Source: Luteolibacter sp.
Lineage (GTDB): Bacteria; Verrucomicrobiota; Verrucomicrobiia; Verrucomicrobiales; Akkermansiaceae
DNA length: 64,000 bases
Direction: 5' to 3'
Assembly: GCA_030696085.1 (NCBI GenBank)
Contig: JAUYNL010000029.1
Location: 62,001 to 126,000 of the forward strand
Below the pieces are notes generated by a model. It was given only the letters and a program-made list of their open reading frames with translations. It was not told where the DNA came from and ran no database searches. This document shows, piece by piece, positions 50,313 through 58,512 of the stretch. Both the position numbers and the translations under genes were made by a program. The stretch's first letter is position 1; each line of letters opens with the position of its first letter.

Positions 50313-51704
50313 TCATTTCCAAGCACCCCGCCATGCGGCAAATTCAGCCGGGCGCAGGCGGTAGCGTGCGATGTTCCCCTCATGAAGGGCGACCAATTCG
50401 GTTTCCACCACCTCGATGAATCGCGCACGGTCCTCCGCCGGCAGCGCGCGGGACGCCTCTGCCGCAATGTGCCGGGCCGCGCTCATCCGGTCCAACCTTC
50501 CATCCACCACTTCACGCACCACACGGCCGATCTCCGCGCGGTGGGTCAGGCGAAAGGGATCCGGCTCACCCAGCGACTCGCGCACCGCCGAGTAGCGGAC
50601 GCAGGACCGGCGGTATGCCCAGACAAACACGTCCCGCAGGTAATCCACTCGGTTCAGCTCATAGACGCCGATCAGGCCGCCCACATAGTCGGCTTGCACG
50701 ACATCCACAAACGAAAGCGGGCACAGGTTCTGCCGGATCAGCGGAATGTTCGCCGCCAGGCGCGAAACCCGTTTGTTCGCATCCTCGAAAGGCTGGAGAT
50801 AGGGCAGATGCACCATCATGAAAAACGCCTGCTCGAACGGATCCTCGATCTCCTCCGCCGTCACCAGCATCCGCTCGAAGCACTCCTCGATCTTCTGCGG
50901 CACCGCCAGCGGATGATAGACAGTGCCGCTGATGCCCACCGGTCGCGAGCGGATGCGTCCGGCCGCGTGGGGATTGGCCAGCAGGTTGTCCGCGAGCAAG
51001 GCATGCAGATTGCAGATCGTGTAGCGGTTGAAACCGATCTCGTCCGCCTGTTCGGCGAGCATCTCGATGGCCGCCTTGTGATTGAGGATCATCTGGGTTT
51101 CCGCAGTGCCTTTTTCCGTCACCCCCAGCCCGACTTCCAGCAGCCGCTGGGTTTCCAGAAGTGAATACGTATTTCCCTCCAGCCGACTCGAATTCCAAGA
51201 CAGATCGATCAGCAGCCGGTCCATCAACTGCCGCAAATAGGTGCCTGCGGGCAGATCCGAGAGCCCGGCCTGTCCGATCTCCGCCAGGTTCCGGCGCAGT
51301 TCCTGCGGCAGGTAAAAGGTGACGTTCGGAACATATCCATTCAGAAAACCACACTGATATCCCACGGCTCCGCGTTGAGCCTGAGGTTGCAGCACCGCCA
51401 GACGGATCTGCCTCCCCTCCATCGAAAGCCAGTCCAACTTCGCCGCATAACGCGCGGGCTCTTCCCGCAGCACAGGAGACGATGCCTCTACCGAGGCCAA
51501 CGATAGATAGCGCCGACTCCGTGCCTGACCGCTCACTCGCAGATTCCCCTCGTTCCACAGGAAATCCAGACGGCGCTGAAGGGTGCGCTTCGGTAGGCCT
51601 AGCTCTGGCATGCGCATCAGCGCGCTGACGGACACGCCCATCGGGAACCGTTCCACGGCCCGAAGGATGTCGTGATATTGTTTTCCTGGAATGAAATGTG
51701 GCAT
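50313..51704 (-). CDS. Fic-family protein with Gln at the catalytic His position
   Basis: 463-residue Fic/DOC-fold protein. Parts: an N-terminal winged-helix-like segment (GVSVSALMRMPELGLPKRTLQRRL), the inhibitory-helix motif SSRLEGNTYSLLET near residue 165, and the Fic core YLQPFEDANKRVSRLAANIP. In the classical motif H-P-F-x-(D/E)-G-N-(G/K)-R the first residue is the catalytic base. Here it is Gln (50793-50795), as in L-Q-P-F-E-D-A-N-K-R. Such proteins may not AMPylate, or may use another chemistry. No toxin-antitoxin partner is visible beside it. Encoded alone, divergent from the MBL gene. Confidence 0.85.
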   Translation of the reverse strand: MPHFIPGKQYHDILRAVERFPMGVSVSALMRMPELGLPKRTLQRRLDFLWNEGNLRVSGQARSRRYLSLASVEASSPVLREEPARYAAKLDWLSMEGRQIRLAVLQPQAQRGAVGYQCGFLNGYVPNVTFYLPQELRRNLAEIGQAGLSDLPAGTYLRQLMDRLLIDLSWNSSRLEGNTYSLLETQRLLEVGLGVTEKGTAETQMILNHKAAIEMLAEQADEIGFNRYTICNLHALLADNLLANPHAAGRIRSRPVGISGTVYHPLAVPQKIEECFERMLVTAEEIEDPFEQAFFMMVHLPYLQPFEDANKRVSRLAANIPLIRQNLCPLSFVDVVQADYVGGLIGVYELNRVDYLRDVFVWAYRRSCVRYSAVRESLGEPDPFRLTHRAEIGRVVREVVDGRLDRMSAARHIAAEASRALPAEDRARFIEVVETELVALHEGNIARYRLRPAEFAAWRGAWK

Positions 51705-51985
51705 GATTGGCGCGATTGCTCACGAATAAATGCCACATTGCCTCATATCGCGCCACTCTTTTTTCAACCCACCCATCAGATTCTCGATCACACGGATGTG
51801 CCCGCCTCCGCCTGCGTCAAACTTCAGAAGTCGCTGGTTCTCGTTCACCGGGCATGGCCCGGAACGTGGGGCGGCTCTCGCCCGCCTATCTCGAATCACC
51901 CTGCGGATGGAAGAATGATCCGAATCGGCGATTTTTTGTGAATTTCAGGCTTCGTTACCCGTTACCGCCCCTGCAAAAAACGCCC

Positions 51986-52594
51986 ATGAACATTTCCTCC
52001 CACACCGGTGGCTTCACCCAGACCAATGGCTATCTCGTCGAGACCGATGACGGCAATTTCCTGATCGACGCGCCCGAGGGCATCGCCGCGTGGCTCGATG
52101 GCAAGGGCATCCGCGTCGATGACGTGCTGCTCACCCACCAGCATTACGATCATGTGCTGGATGCCGCCGCCTTGCAGGGCAGGGGAGCGCGCCTGCATGC
52201 CTTCGCGCCCTACTCCAAGGAACTCACTCTCGAGACCGCCGCAAGGGCGTGGGGCATGCCGATCTCGGTGGAGCCCTATCAGATCGACTCATTGTTTGAA
52301 ATGGACCAGCCTCTCCGCCTGGCGGGAGTGGAGATGCAACTGGCGCACGTCCCGGGCCACGCGGCCGATGCGGTGACGTTTTATCTGGGTGATCACGGCC
52401 TGGTGTTTTCCGGCGACACGCTGTTTGCGGGTTCCATCGGCCGGACTGATCTTCCCGGCGGCAGCACGCGGCGGTTGCTGGATGGAATCGCGCGGCACCT
52501 GATGACCCTGCCGCCCGAGACGCGTGTTCTATCAGGACATGGCCCGGTCACGACGATCGCCAGGGAGGCGGCGGGAAATCCTTATATCGAGTGA
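51986..52594 (+). CDS. MBL-fold metal-dependent hydrolase
   Basis: 202-residue glyoxalase II-like metallo-beta-lactamase-fold protein. Seen: the zinc motif THQHYDHVLD, GHAADAVTFYL, the bridging Asp in GLVFSGDTLFAGSIGR, and the closing SGHGPVTTIARE. The start is set at the ATG at 51986 because the longer frame upstream is not conserved. It stands in a divergent arrangement with the Fic gene, about 280 bases of intergenic sequence between them. Confidence 0.92.
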   Translation: MNISSHTGGFTQTNGYLVETDDGNFLIDAPEGIAAWLDGKGIRVDDVLLTHQHYDHVLDAAALQGRGARLHAFAPYSKELTLETAARAWGMPISVEPYQIDSLFEMDQPLRLAGVEMQLAHVPGHAADAVTFYLGDHGLVFSGDTLFAGSIGRTDLPGGSTRRLLDGIARHLMTLPPETRVLSGHGPVTTIAREAAGNPYIE

Positions 52595-52595
52595 T

Positions 52596-53117
52596 CTAAT
52601 TGGTTTGATCCGGGGGATCATCGGAGGCGATCACCGACGTCTGGGACGAGGGTGCGTTTCCCAAACCGGGGATGACGCGGCGCACGAGTTTCCGGAAGCC
52701 GGATTCCGCGGCTTCGAGTTCGGTCTCGCCCTGGCGCAGGGCTTTTTCCCATGCGGGTGCGAAGCCCGGCGCTTGTTCCCTCATCGTGCGGATGGCGACT
52801 TCATAGACCTGCAGCAATTGTTGTTCGGCGCGGCCGGGTTTCTGTTGGAGGGCGGCATTGTTGACCCGCAGCGTCTCGTTCTGGCGGCGGAGGGTTTCCA
52901 GTTCGGTTTGCAGCACCTCGTTGCCGCTGGCGTTGATCTTGAGCTGGGTGTTGAGGTGGCCCTGGAGGTCCTTGATCTCGGTTTCCAGTCGCTTGATTTC
53001 ACGGGCGTCGCGGCGGCCATTGTTGTATCCGGATTTCCAGATGAAAACGGCGATCAGGAGTCCGAGCAGCAGGCCCCAGACAAAGGGGCTTTTCAGAGCT
53101 TCGGTGAGAAAATCCAT
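52596..53117 (-). CDS. membrane-anchored coiled-coil protein
   Basis: 173-residue protein of unknown function. One N-terminal membrane helix (about residues 10-27, PFVWGLLLGLLIAVFIW), then a long coiled coil (about residues 36-110: REIKRLETEIKDLQGHLNTQ and QTELETLRRQNETLRVNNAA). It lies five bases after the OmpH-like gene on the same strand, so the two envelope proteins are probably made together. No known family recognised. Confidence 0.75.
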   Translation of the reverse strand: MDFLTEALKSPFVWGLLLGLLIAVFIWKSGYNNGRRDAREIKRLETEIKDLQGHLNTQLKINASGNEVLQTELETLRRQNETLRVNNAALQQKPGRAEQQLLQVYEVAIRTMREQAPGFAPAWEKALRQGETELEAAESGFRKLVRRVIPGLGNAPSSQTSVIASDDPPDQTN

Positions 53118-53122
53118 GGCAT

Positions 53123-53722
53123 TCAGGGTTTGGCGGTGGCGGGAGGGGCGGGTGCCGCTTTCGCGGCGGCATCCTGGAGGGCGGCCTGCACCGTGGCGGT
53201 GAGGTCCGGCGGATTTTTCTGATAGATGATGAAGGGCATCGAGGTGTTGGTGTTTCCGGAGCTGTCGATCACCAGATCGTATCCCTGCTCCTTGGCTACC
53301 TTTCGGGAGGTTTCCGCGATCAGGTTCAGCGATTCGCGCATGCCGGCGACCATCTTGCGGTTGATGGCTTTTTCCTGTTCGCCACGGAAATTCTCGAATT
53401 CGCGCTGCAAGGTCTGCGCCTCCTGCCGCTTGATCTCATAGGTCCGGGCGAACTTGCGGGCTGTCTCGTCGTCGAGCGGATTTGCCTTGTCCGAGAGGCG
53501 TGCCTGGAGGGACTGGAGCTCGCCGATGATGCGCCGGAGCTGCTCCGCGCGCTCGTCCTTCATGACGGCATCCCGTTCGCTTTTGATCTGTTTCTGGAAC
53601 TCGGCGGTCGCTGGCAGTCCGGCATAAATATCCTTCACGCGGACCAGTGCGACACGCGGTGCGGCGCACACGCCGAGCGTGGTGGCGGCGAGAATCAGCA
53701 CGGTGGCGGAAAATCGGTTCAT
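53123..53722 (-). CDS. OmpH/Skp-like periplasmic chaperone
   Basis: 199-residue secreted protein with a signal peptide (VLILAATTLGVCA), then VALVRVKDIYAGLPATAEFQK, the beta-strand opening of Skp/OmpH, a long coiled-coil hairpin (about residues 40-130) and EQGYDLVIDSSGNTNTSMPF near the end, the closing strand of the Skp fold. Skp holds outer-membrane proteins in the periplasm during transport. Ala/Pro-rich tail. I place the start at the ATG at 53722. The downstream gene is a membrane coiled-coil protein. Confidence 0.83.
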   Translation of the reverse strand: MNRFSATVLILAATTLGVCAAPRVALVRVKDIYAGLPATAEFQKQIKSERDAVMKDERAEQLRRIIGELQSLQARLSDKANPLDDETARKFARTYEIKRQEAQTLQREFENFRGEQEKAINRKMVAGMRESLNLIAETSRKVAKEQGYDLVIDSSGNTNTSMPFIIYQKNPPDLTATVQAALQDAAAKAAPAPPATAKP

Positions 53723-53775
53723 CTGCGCGGCAACTTGCAAGAATGCGGGACGGATGTCGATAGTGGATCGGGGGA

Positions 53776-54093
53776 CTACTCGAAGCCAAAGGACCTGCGG
53801 CGCGCGGGGTGCAGCGGGAAACGCCCGCCTCCGGCCTGTCGGAACGGATCGAAGACGCTGTCCATGCCGACCGCCTTGATTTCAAAAACCTGCGCCATGA
53901 GCTCGCCGAGACGGCCTTTTGGAAAACCGCGCTCCTGGAACCAGGCGAGGTATTCGATCGGCAGATCCATGATCGGCACCCCGGCGGGCGGATAGGCTTT
54001 GATGCCGAATTTGCCGAAGGGAATCCTGGTTTGGCTGATTTCCAGCAGCAGATTGCGGAAATCCTCGCGGTCGATCTCGGTGAAGTCGTGCAT
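53776..54093 (-). CDS. DUF3820 family protein
   Basis: 105-residue protein of the DUF3820 ('quorum-sensing-regulated virulence factor'-annotated) family: IPFGKFGIKAYPPAGVPIMDL and IEYLAWFQERGFPKGRLGELM form the conserved core 'M-P-F-G-K-(Y/H)-x-G-x-x-(I/L)-x-x-(V/L)-P-x-x-Y-L-x-W'. The role is not known. It lies upstream of the OmpH-like gene on the same strand, about 50 bases away. Confidence 0.85.
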   Translation of the reverse strand: MHDFTEIDREDFRNLLLEISQTRIPFGKFGIKAYPPAGVPIMDLPIEYLAWFQERGFPKGRLGELMAQVFEIKAVGMDSVFDPFRQAGGGRFPLHPARRRSFGFE

Positions 54094-54229
54094 GGCTGAT
54101 GATGGGAGCGCGAGTTTCCAAACTCACGGGGAAATGGAAAGCCCGGGAAATGACGCATCATTTCGCAATGATTGATCTTTCGCTTTGACGAACAACGGGC
54201 TTCTACCTAAAAGCACGCAGACTGAAACC

Positions 54230-54889
54230 ATGAAGTGCCCGCGTTGCGTCCAGCGAATCCACCGAGCGGCGGCATCGTGCCCGCATTGTGGATTTTCCAT
54301 CGCGGATGCGGACGGGCGTTTCGGATCCGAGGAAGTCAGCCTGCGTTGCCTGACCGACAGTGCGGGAATTCTGAGACGAGGGGATCGCGAGCGGGTGGAA
54401 GCGGCGATGGCGCGGATCTCGCGGCGATTTCCGCAGATTTTCGTGGCGGTTTACACCGGAGCCCTGGGCGAGGTGGCGAATATCCGGCAATTCGGGTTCT
54501 GGTTGTTGAACCGCTCCGCCTTCGAGGATCTGCCCTTGGACAAGCCGAACGAGGCCGGCATCCTGTTGACGATCGACCCCGAGTCGAAGGCGGCGGGGAT
54601 GGTGTTTGGTTACTTGCTGGATCCCTATCTGGAGGAATCCGATACGTTCGAGTGCTTGTCCCGCGCCCATGCGCACTGGCTCGAGGAGCATTATGCGGAC
54701 GGCGTCATCAAGGCCCTGTTCCATTTGGAGGGCATTCTCTGCAAACGCAGCCGCCAGGCGCGGCGTGATCCGGAGCATTTCCAACGCAAGGTCCTGCCGC
54801 CCGCGATGATGGGTGACCTGGTGCGCCGGATTCGGGCCGGACATCGGAATGTGAGCACGGAAGAACAAGCCGCGGAGGTGCTGAAATGA
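54230..54889 (+). CDS. zinc-ribbon plus TPM-domain protein
   Basis: 219-residue protein. The N-terminus has two Cys pairs (MKCPRCVQRI and CPHCGFSI), a zinc ribbon. The remainder resembles the TPM_phosphatase domain: GILRRGDRERVEAAMARI, QIFVAVYTGAL and EAGILLTIDPESKAAGMVFGYLL, ending in a helical part. TPM proteins occur in Gram-positives and plants (thylakoid photosystem repair) and are proposed acid phosphatases. The stop overlaps the start of the next gene (ATGA), so this is a translationally coupled pair. Confidence 0.75.
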   Translation: MKCPRCVQRIHRAAASCPHCGFSIADADGRFGSEEVSLRCLTDSAGILRRGDRERVEAAMARISRRFPQIFVAVYTGALGEVANIRQFGFWLLNRSAFEDLPLDKPNEAGILLTIDPESKAAGMVFGYLLDPYLEESDTFECLSRAHAHWLEEHYADGVIKALFHLEGILCKRSRQARRDPEHFQRKVLPPAMMGDLVRRIRAGHRNVSTEEQAAEVLK

Positions 54890-55926
54890 AAACCCTGCTG
54901 GCAGTGGGAGTGGGCTCCATGCTGGCCTTGGGGTCCGCGTTTGCCGCCCAGGAGCCCGGACTTCCAAGTTGGAACGAGGGTGAACTGGCCGGATTGGAAG
55001 CCGGTGGCTGGGTGGCGGGCAGCCTGTTGCTGACGGATGAACCGTTGCCGGAGGAAAGCGCGCAAACGAATGAGAAACCTTTGGATCTCGCCCAGCCGAC
55101 GGCCGAGGAAATCGCCGATGAGCAAATCCCGCCGACACAGATCCCGGAGAAGTTTTGGCCGGAGTATTTCAGTGAGCGTCCGAAGTCGTTTCTGGTCGAT
55201 CCCCAGGGCTTGCTGGGCCCGGTGGATTACCGGGATCGCCTGGGTTTCCTCAACTATCACGCGGGGGACTCGATGATCGACCTGTTCGTGTATGTGTTCG
55301 GCGGCGATCAGGAGATTCCCGGCGAGGTGCGCGAGGAGGAACTTGTTGAGCGCTTGTTTTCACAAGGCCGCCCGGCGGCGGTGGTCTATTATTACCTGGG
55401 CGCGCCGCAAAGGTCGGTCATCTATCTGAGCCCATCGCTGACCGACACTGTCTCGGCTCCCGAGCAGCGGCGGGCGCTTGAAAGCTCGGTGATGCAGGCC
55501 TTCAATCATGTGGATCCCGCCGGGCAGATCGAGGGGTTTCTGGTCCAGATGTCGATTCGGATCTACTGGATGGAGCGGATGCTCGGGGGAGCGGAGTCCG
55601 AAGGCGAGGCCATGCCGGTTTTCGCACAGGCAGCCCGGAAGAGCGTGAAAAAATCCTCTCTGATGGAATGGTTGCGGCCGCATTTTGAGAAGGCGCGGCG
55701 CTTCACGATTCCCGCGGCGGTGATTGCCATGGCGCTGCTGGTGGCGTTTGCGACGAACTCCTGGTTGAAACGGCGAGCCCGCTACCGATTCCCGGAGATC
55801 GAAGTCGAACCCCGGCTTGGCGGTGCCCACGCAGCCGGCGTGGGCGCGGTGATTTCATTTGCCAGTGCGGCACTGCCGCCGGCATCGCAGCGCGATCAGG
55901 TGCCGGATTATCTGCGCCGGGCGTGA
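54886..55926 (+). CDS. secreted protein coupled to the TPM gene
   Basis: 346-residue protein with a signal peptide (LLAVGVGSMLALGSAFAA), an acidic low-complexity section (about residues 45-85), a folded part with FLVDPQGLLGPVDYRDRLGF and GRPAAVVYYYLGAPQRSVIYL, and one membrane helix near residues 275-292 (IPAAVIAMALLVAFAT) followed by a basic cytoplasmic tail. It shares no named family with certainty; the middle, with its 'D-x-x-x-x-L-x-x-x-x-x-x-x-x-x-D-L-F-V-Y-V', is TPM-like in feel. It starts inside the stop codon of the zinc-ribbon TPM gene, so the two act together. Verrucomicrobia-type unknown. Confidence 0.7.
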   Translation: MKTLLAVGVGSMLALGSAFAAQEPGLPSWNEGELAGLEAGGWVAGSLLLTDEPLPEESAQTNEKPLDLAQPTAEEIADEQIPPTQIPEKFWPEYFSERPKSFLVDPQGLLGPVDYRDRLGFLNYHAGDSMIDLFVYVFGGDQEIPGEVREEELVERLFSQGRPAAVVYYYLGAPQRSVIYLSPSLTDTVSAPEQRRALESSVMQAFNHVDPAGQIEGFLVQMSIRIYWMERMLGGAESEGEAMPVFAQAARKSVKKSSLMEWLRPHFEKARRFTIPAAVIAMALLVAFATNSWLKRRARYRFPEIEVEPRLGGAHAAGVGAVISFASAALPPASQRDQVPDYLRRA

Positions 55927-55939
55927 GTGGGCGGCGGGC

Positions 55940-56761
55940 TCAAATCTCCATTTCGCCCTCGAAGACAAAATCCGCCGGGCCGGTGAGGGTGACGTTTTTG
56001 AACGCCTGATCGCCGGCTTTCTGGAAGCCGATTTCCAAGGTGTCGCCACCGGCGACCACGACTTGGATGGGAGAGGGGGCTCCGGTGAGCAAATGGTGGA
56101 TGAGCGCGCAGGCGACCATGCCGGTGCCACAGGCGAGCGTTTCGTCCTCGACGCCGCGCTCGTAGGTGCGGATTTCGATGTGGCCGGGTGCGAGCACGGT
56201 GGCGAAATTCGCATTGGTGCCCGCCGGGGCAAATGCCGGGTGCTGGCGGCTGGCGCGGCCATGGGTGAAGACATCGAGTTCCTCAAATGCCTCGCCGCCG
56301 GGCACGAAGGCCACCACATGGGGGACGCCGGTATTGACGAAATGAAGGGCGGCATCCAGTCCGGGCACGCTGGCACCGGTGTCGAGCCTGAGATCCTTCG
56401 GCTCGGACATGGCGATGCGGACGTTTTCGCCCACCATCTCCGCGGCGAGCGTGCCGGCGATGGTTTCAAAGGTCACCCGATCCGGGATTTCCTCGCACAG
56501 ATGCGCGGTGAAGCGTCCGAAGCAGCGCGCGCCGTTGCCGCACATCTCGGCTTCGCCGCCATCCGCATTGTAATAGCGGAACTTGAAATCGGCGCCACGT
56601 TCGGCCGGTTCCACGGCCAGCAGGCCGTCCGCGCCGATGCCACGGTGGCGGTCACAGAGCGCCTCGATGGTGGCGGTGTCGAGCTGGATGGAGAGATCGC
56701 GGTTGTCGATGACGATGAAGTCATTGCCGGCACCGTTCATTTTGTAAAAGTGGAGGAGCAT
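55940..56761 (-). CDS. dapF: diaminopimelate epimerase
   Basis: 273-residue racemase of LL-DAP to meso-DAP, the lysine and peptidoglycan precursor. Seen: HFYKMNGAGNDFIVIDNRD, the first catalytic Cys in EMCGNGARCFGRF, and the second in EDETLACGTGMVACALI. I set the start at the ATG at 56761, which directly precedes the conserved N-terminus. Encoded alone, divergent from a secreted-protein gene. With lysA nearby, lysine synthesis is partly local. Confidence 0.96.
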   Translation of the reverse strand: MLLHFYKMNGAGNDFIVIDNRDLSIQLDTATIEALCDRHRGIGADGLLAVEPAERGADFKFRYYNADGGEAEMCGNGARCFGRFTAHLCEEIPDRVTFETIAGTLAAEMVGENVRIAMSEPKDLRLDTGASVPGLDAALHFVNTGVPHVVAFVPGGEAFEELDVFTHGRASRQHPAFAPAGTNANFATVLAPGHIEIRTYERGVEDETLACGTGMVACALIHHLLTGAPSPIQVVVAGGDTLEIGFQKAGDQAFKNVTLTGPADFVFEGEMEI

Positions 56762-56923
56762 GGAATGGGTGGGGTTGCGGGTGGCGATGGATAAGCATGG
56801 AGGTGGCCATCCGCAAGCACCGTGATTCGAGCTTTGGCTTGCGCCGCGGCGGATTTCCGCGGAGTCTCGGGGGCTGATCGCCGCTCCGCCAGTGATATGG
56901 AGTTTCAAGAAATCGCAAACCGT

Positions 56924-57784
56924 ATGTCTTTCGTTGTGACCAGAACCCTGCTAACGGTGTTTTTTGCCGCTGCGGTTTTGGCGGACGCCCAGACACCGGC
57001 GGTACCCCGGGTGGTGGTGCCCACGGGCGGCCGCACGCTTGAACCGGTGCGGCCGGTGGCACCCGCCACACGGATCCTCTATCCATGGAAAACCCACGTC
57101 ACCTGCACGATTTTCTGGATCGGAGAGCAACCGACCCAGAACAATCCGACCCCCAACTGCAAGTCCTCGTGGGACCAGCAATGGGCGATCAATTTCGGCG
57201 GCTACGATGATCCGGATCCCGCCAGGCGCATCGCCAACCACACGGCTGGCGATTTCCGGCCGAAGGGCTTCGTGCCGAAACTCAATCCGTTTTACATCGC
57301 GCTGCCCTACAATGATGTGGTGAGCCACCGCAGTCACAAACCGGAGGCGGCGCGGGTGATTCCGTGGTTCTCACGGATGCGTCCGGAGCCGGGCAAAACC
57401 GTCTGCAAGGGGCGCTGGCTCCAGATTTACCGCAATGGCCGCAGTTGCTACGCCCAGTGGGAGGATTGCGGACCCTGGGTGACCGATGACTGGGAGTATG
57501 TGTTTGGCAAGCGCCCGCCGAAAACCGGCCAGAACGGAGCGGCCGGTCTGGATATCTCACCCTCCGTGCGCGACTACCTCGGCTTGAAGTCAGGCCAGAA
57601 AGTCCACTGGCGTTTCGTCGAGGCCGGCCAGGTGCCCTACGGGCCGTGGAAGAAGTATGGCCAGGACAATCCTGCCGCCGCGGCGGATCCGGATTTGGCC
57701 GCCCAGCAGAAATATCTCGAATATCTGCGCAAACTGCGGGACGAGCAGTTTGCGAAAAAACCGCTGGACGATTTACAGAAATGA
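56924..57784 (+). CDS. secreted double-psi-barrel-like protein
   Basis: 286-residue exported protein. A signal peptide (LLTVFFAAAVLADA) is followed by a Pro/Thr linker and a domain of about 200 residues with four cysteines in view (KTHVTCTIFWIGE, PTPNCKSSWDQ, GKTVCKGRWLQIY, SCYAQWEDCGPW). The phrase GLDISPSVRDYLGLKSGQKV and the closing VHWRFVEAG resemble the double-psi beta-barrel of RlpA/expansin-type proteins, where an Asp and a GL-x-x-G segment frame the cleft. Function unknown; a cell wall-binding role is plausible. Stands alone upstream of rplI. Confidence 0.6.
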   Translation: MSFVVTRTLLTVFFAAAVLADAQTPAVPRVVVPTGGRTLEPVRPVAPATRILYPWKTHVTCTIFWIGEQPTQNNPTPNCKSSWDQQWAINFGGYDDPDPARRIANHTAGDFRPKGFVPKLNPFYIALPYNDVVSHRSHKPEAARVIPWFSRMRPEPGKTVCKGRWLQIYRNGRSCYAQWEDCGPWVTDDWEYVFGKRPPKTGQNGAAGLDISPSVRDYLGLKSGQKVHWRFVEAGQVPYGPWKKYGQDNPAAAADPDLAAQQKYLEYLRKLRDEQFAKKPLDDLQK

Positions 57785-57864
57785 AGCGCTCGCCCTGCGG
57801 CCCGGAGGAACCGTTTCGGAAAGCGTGAAATCTTCACCGTGCCGGGATTTTGCCTTCATTCTTC

Positions 57865-57893
57865 TTGACTCGCCTTGGTCCGGAGCCTAAATC
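57865..57893 (+). promoter_or_regulatory. rplI: candidate sigma-70-type promoter of rplI
   Basis: TTGACT (57865-57870) and TAAATC (57888-57893), spaced 17 bases, about 37 bases before the rplI start. The -35 box is close to consensus, the -10 box is weak. Confidence 0.4.
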
Positions 57894-57929
57894 GCCGTCC
57901 CCGAACGAACTTTTTACTCCTTAGTTTCC

Positions 57930-58412
57930 ATGGCCAACGCACAAGTAATCCTCAAAGAAAAAATCGAAGGCCTTGGTGCCGAAGCTGATGTCGTCAAAGT
58001 CCGCGCCGGCTATGCCCGCAATTTCCTGGTTCCCCAGGGCAAGGCCTATGAAGCAACCCGCTCGAATCTCCGCCACGTCGAGGCCCTAAAAACCGCTCGT
58101 GCCCGTCGCGAAGCCGAGGAAATCCTCGCCTTCCAGGAAATCGCCACCAGGATTTCGAAACTCAAGCCGAAGTTCGTCCTTTCCACCGGCCAGGGCGGTA
58201 AGGCTTTTGGTTCGGTCACCAGCATCGACATCCACAAGGAGCTGGAAACCGCAGGCATCGTGATCGACCGCCATGCGATCGAACTCGACAAGCCCGTCAA
58301 GAAATCCGGCAAGAGCGAGATCACCATTCGCCTGCATCCGCAGGTGGTCACCACTTTGATCATCTCGGTGGACGCAGGCGCGGAAGATAAGGCGGAAAAG
58401 GCCGAAGCCTGA
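57930..58412 (+). CDS. rplI: 50S ribosomal protein L9
   Basis: 160-residue L9, a two-domain protein of the large ribosomal subunit. Seen: VILKEKIEGLGAEADVVKVR, the signature AGYARNFLVPQGKAYEA, a long connecting helix, and the C-terminal globular domain with GKAFGSVTSIDIHKEL. A slightly long Lys/Glu tail. It is alone, although in many bacteria rplI follows rpsF-ssb-rpsR. A bidirectional terminator follows. Confidence 0.96.
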   Translation: MANAQVILKEKIEGLGAEADVVKVRAGYARNFLVPQGKAYEATRSNLRHVEALKTARARREAEEILAFQEIATRISKLKPKFVLSTGQGGKAFGSVTSIDIHKELETAGIVIDRHAIELDKPVKKSGKSEITIRLHPQVVTTLIISVDAGAEDKAEKAEA

Positions 58413-58448
58413 TCCACCCGCGCCGCCCGCGAGAGGAGACTTTCAAGA

Positions 58449-58486
58449 AAAACCCCCGGTTCGTGAGACGAGCCGGGGGTTTTTTG
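58449..58486. terminator. bidirectional rho-independent terminator between rplI and the response regulator
   Basis: ACCCCCGG (58452-58459) with CCGGGGGT (58473-58480) and further inner pairing around the loop TGAGA; TTTTTT on the right and AAAAA on the left. It ends the rightward rplI transcript and the leftward response-regulator transcript. Confidence 0.9.
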
Positions 58487-58512
58487 GATTGCGAACTCCA
58501 ATCGCAAAAGTG

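Noticed and set aside
50112-51164. Rightward frame of 350 codons opposite the Fic gene
   Set aside because: Arg/His/Gln-rich antisense product with no recognisable pattern; the Fic motifs on the minus strand are clear.
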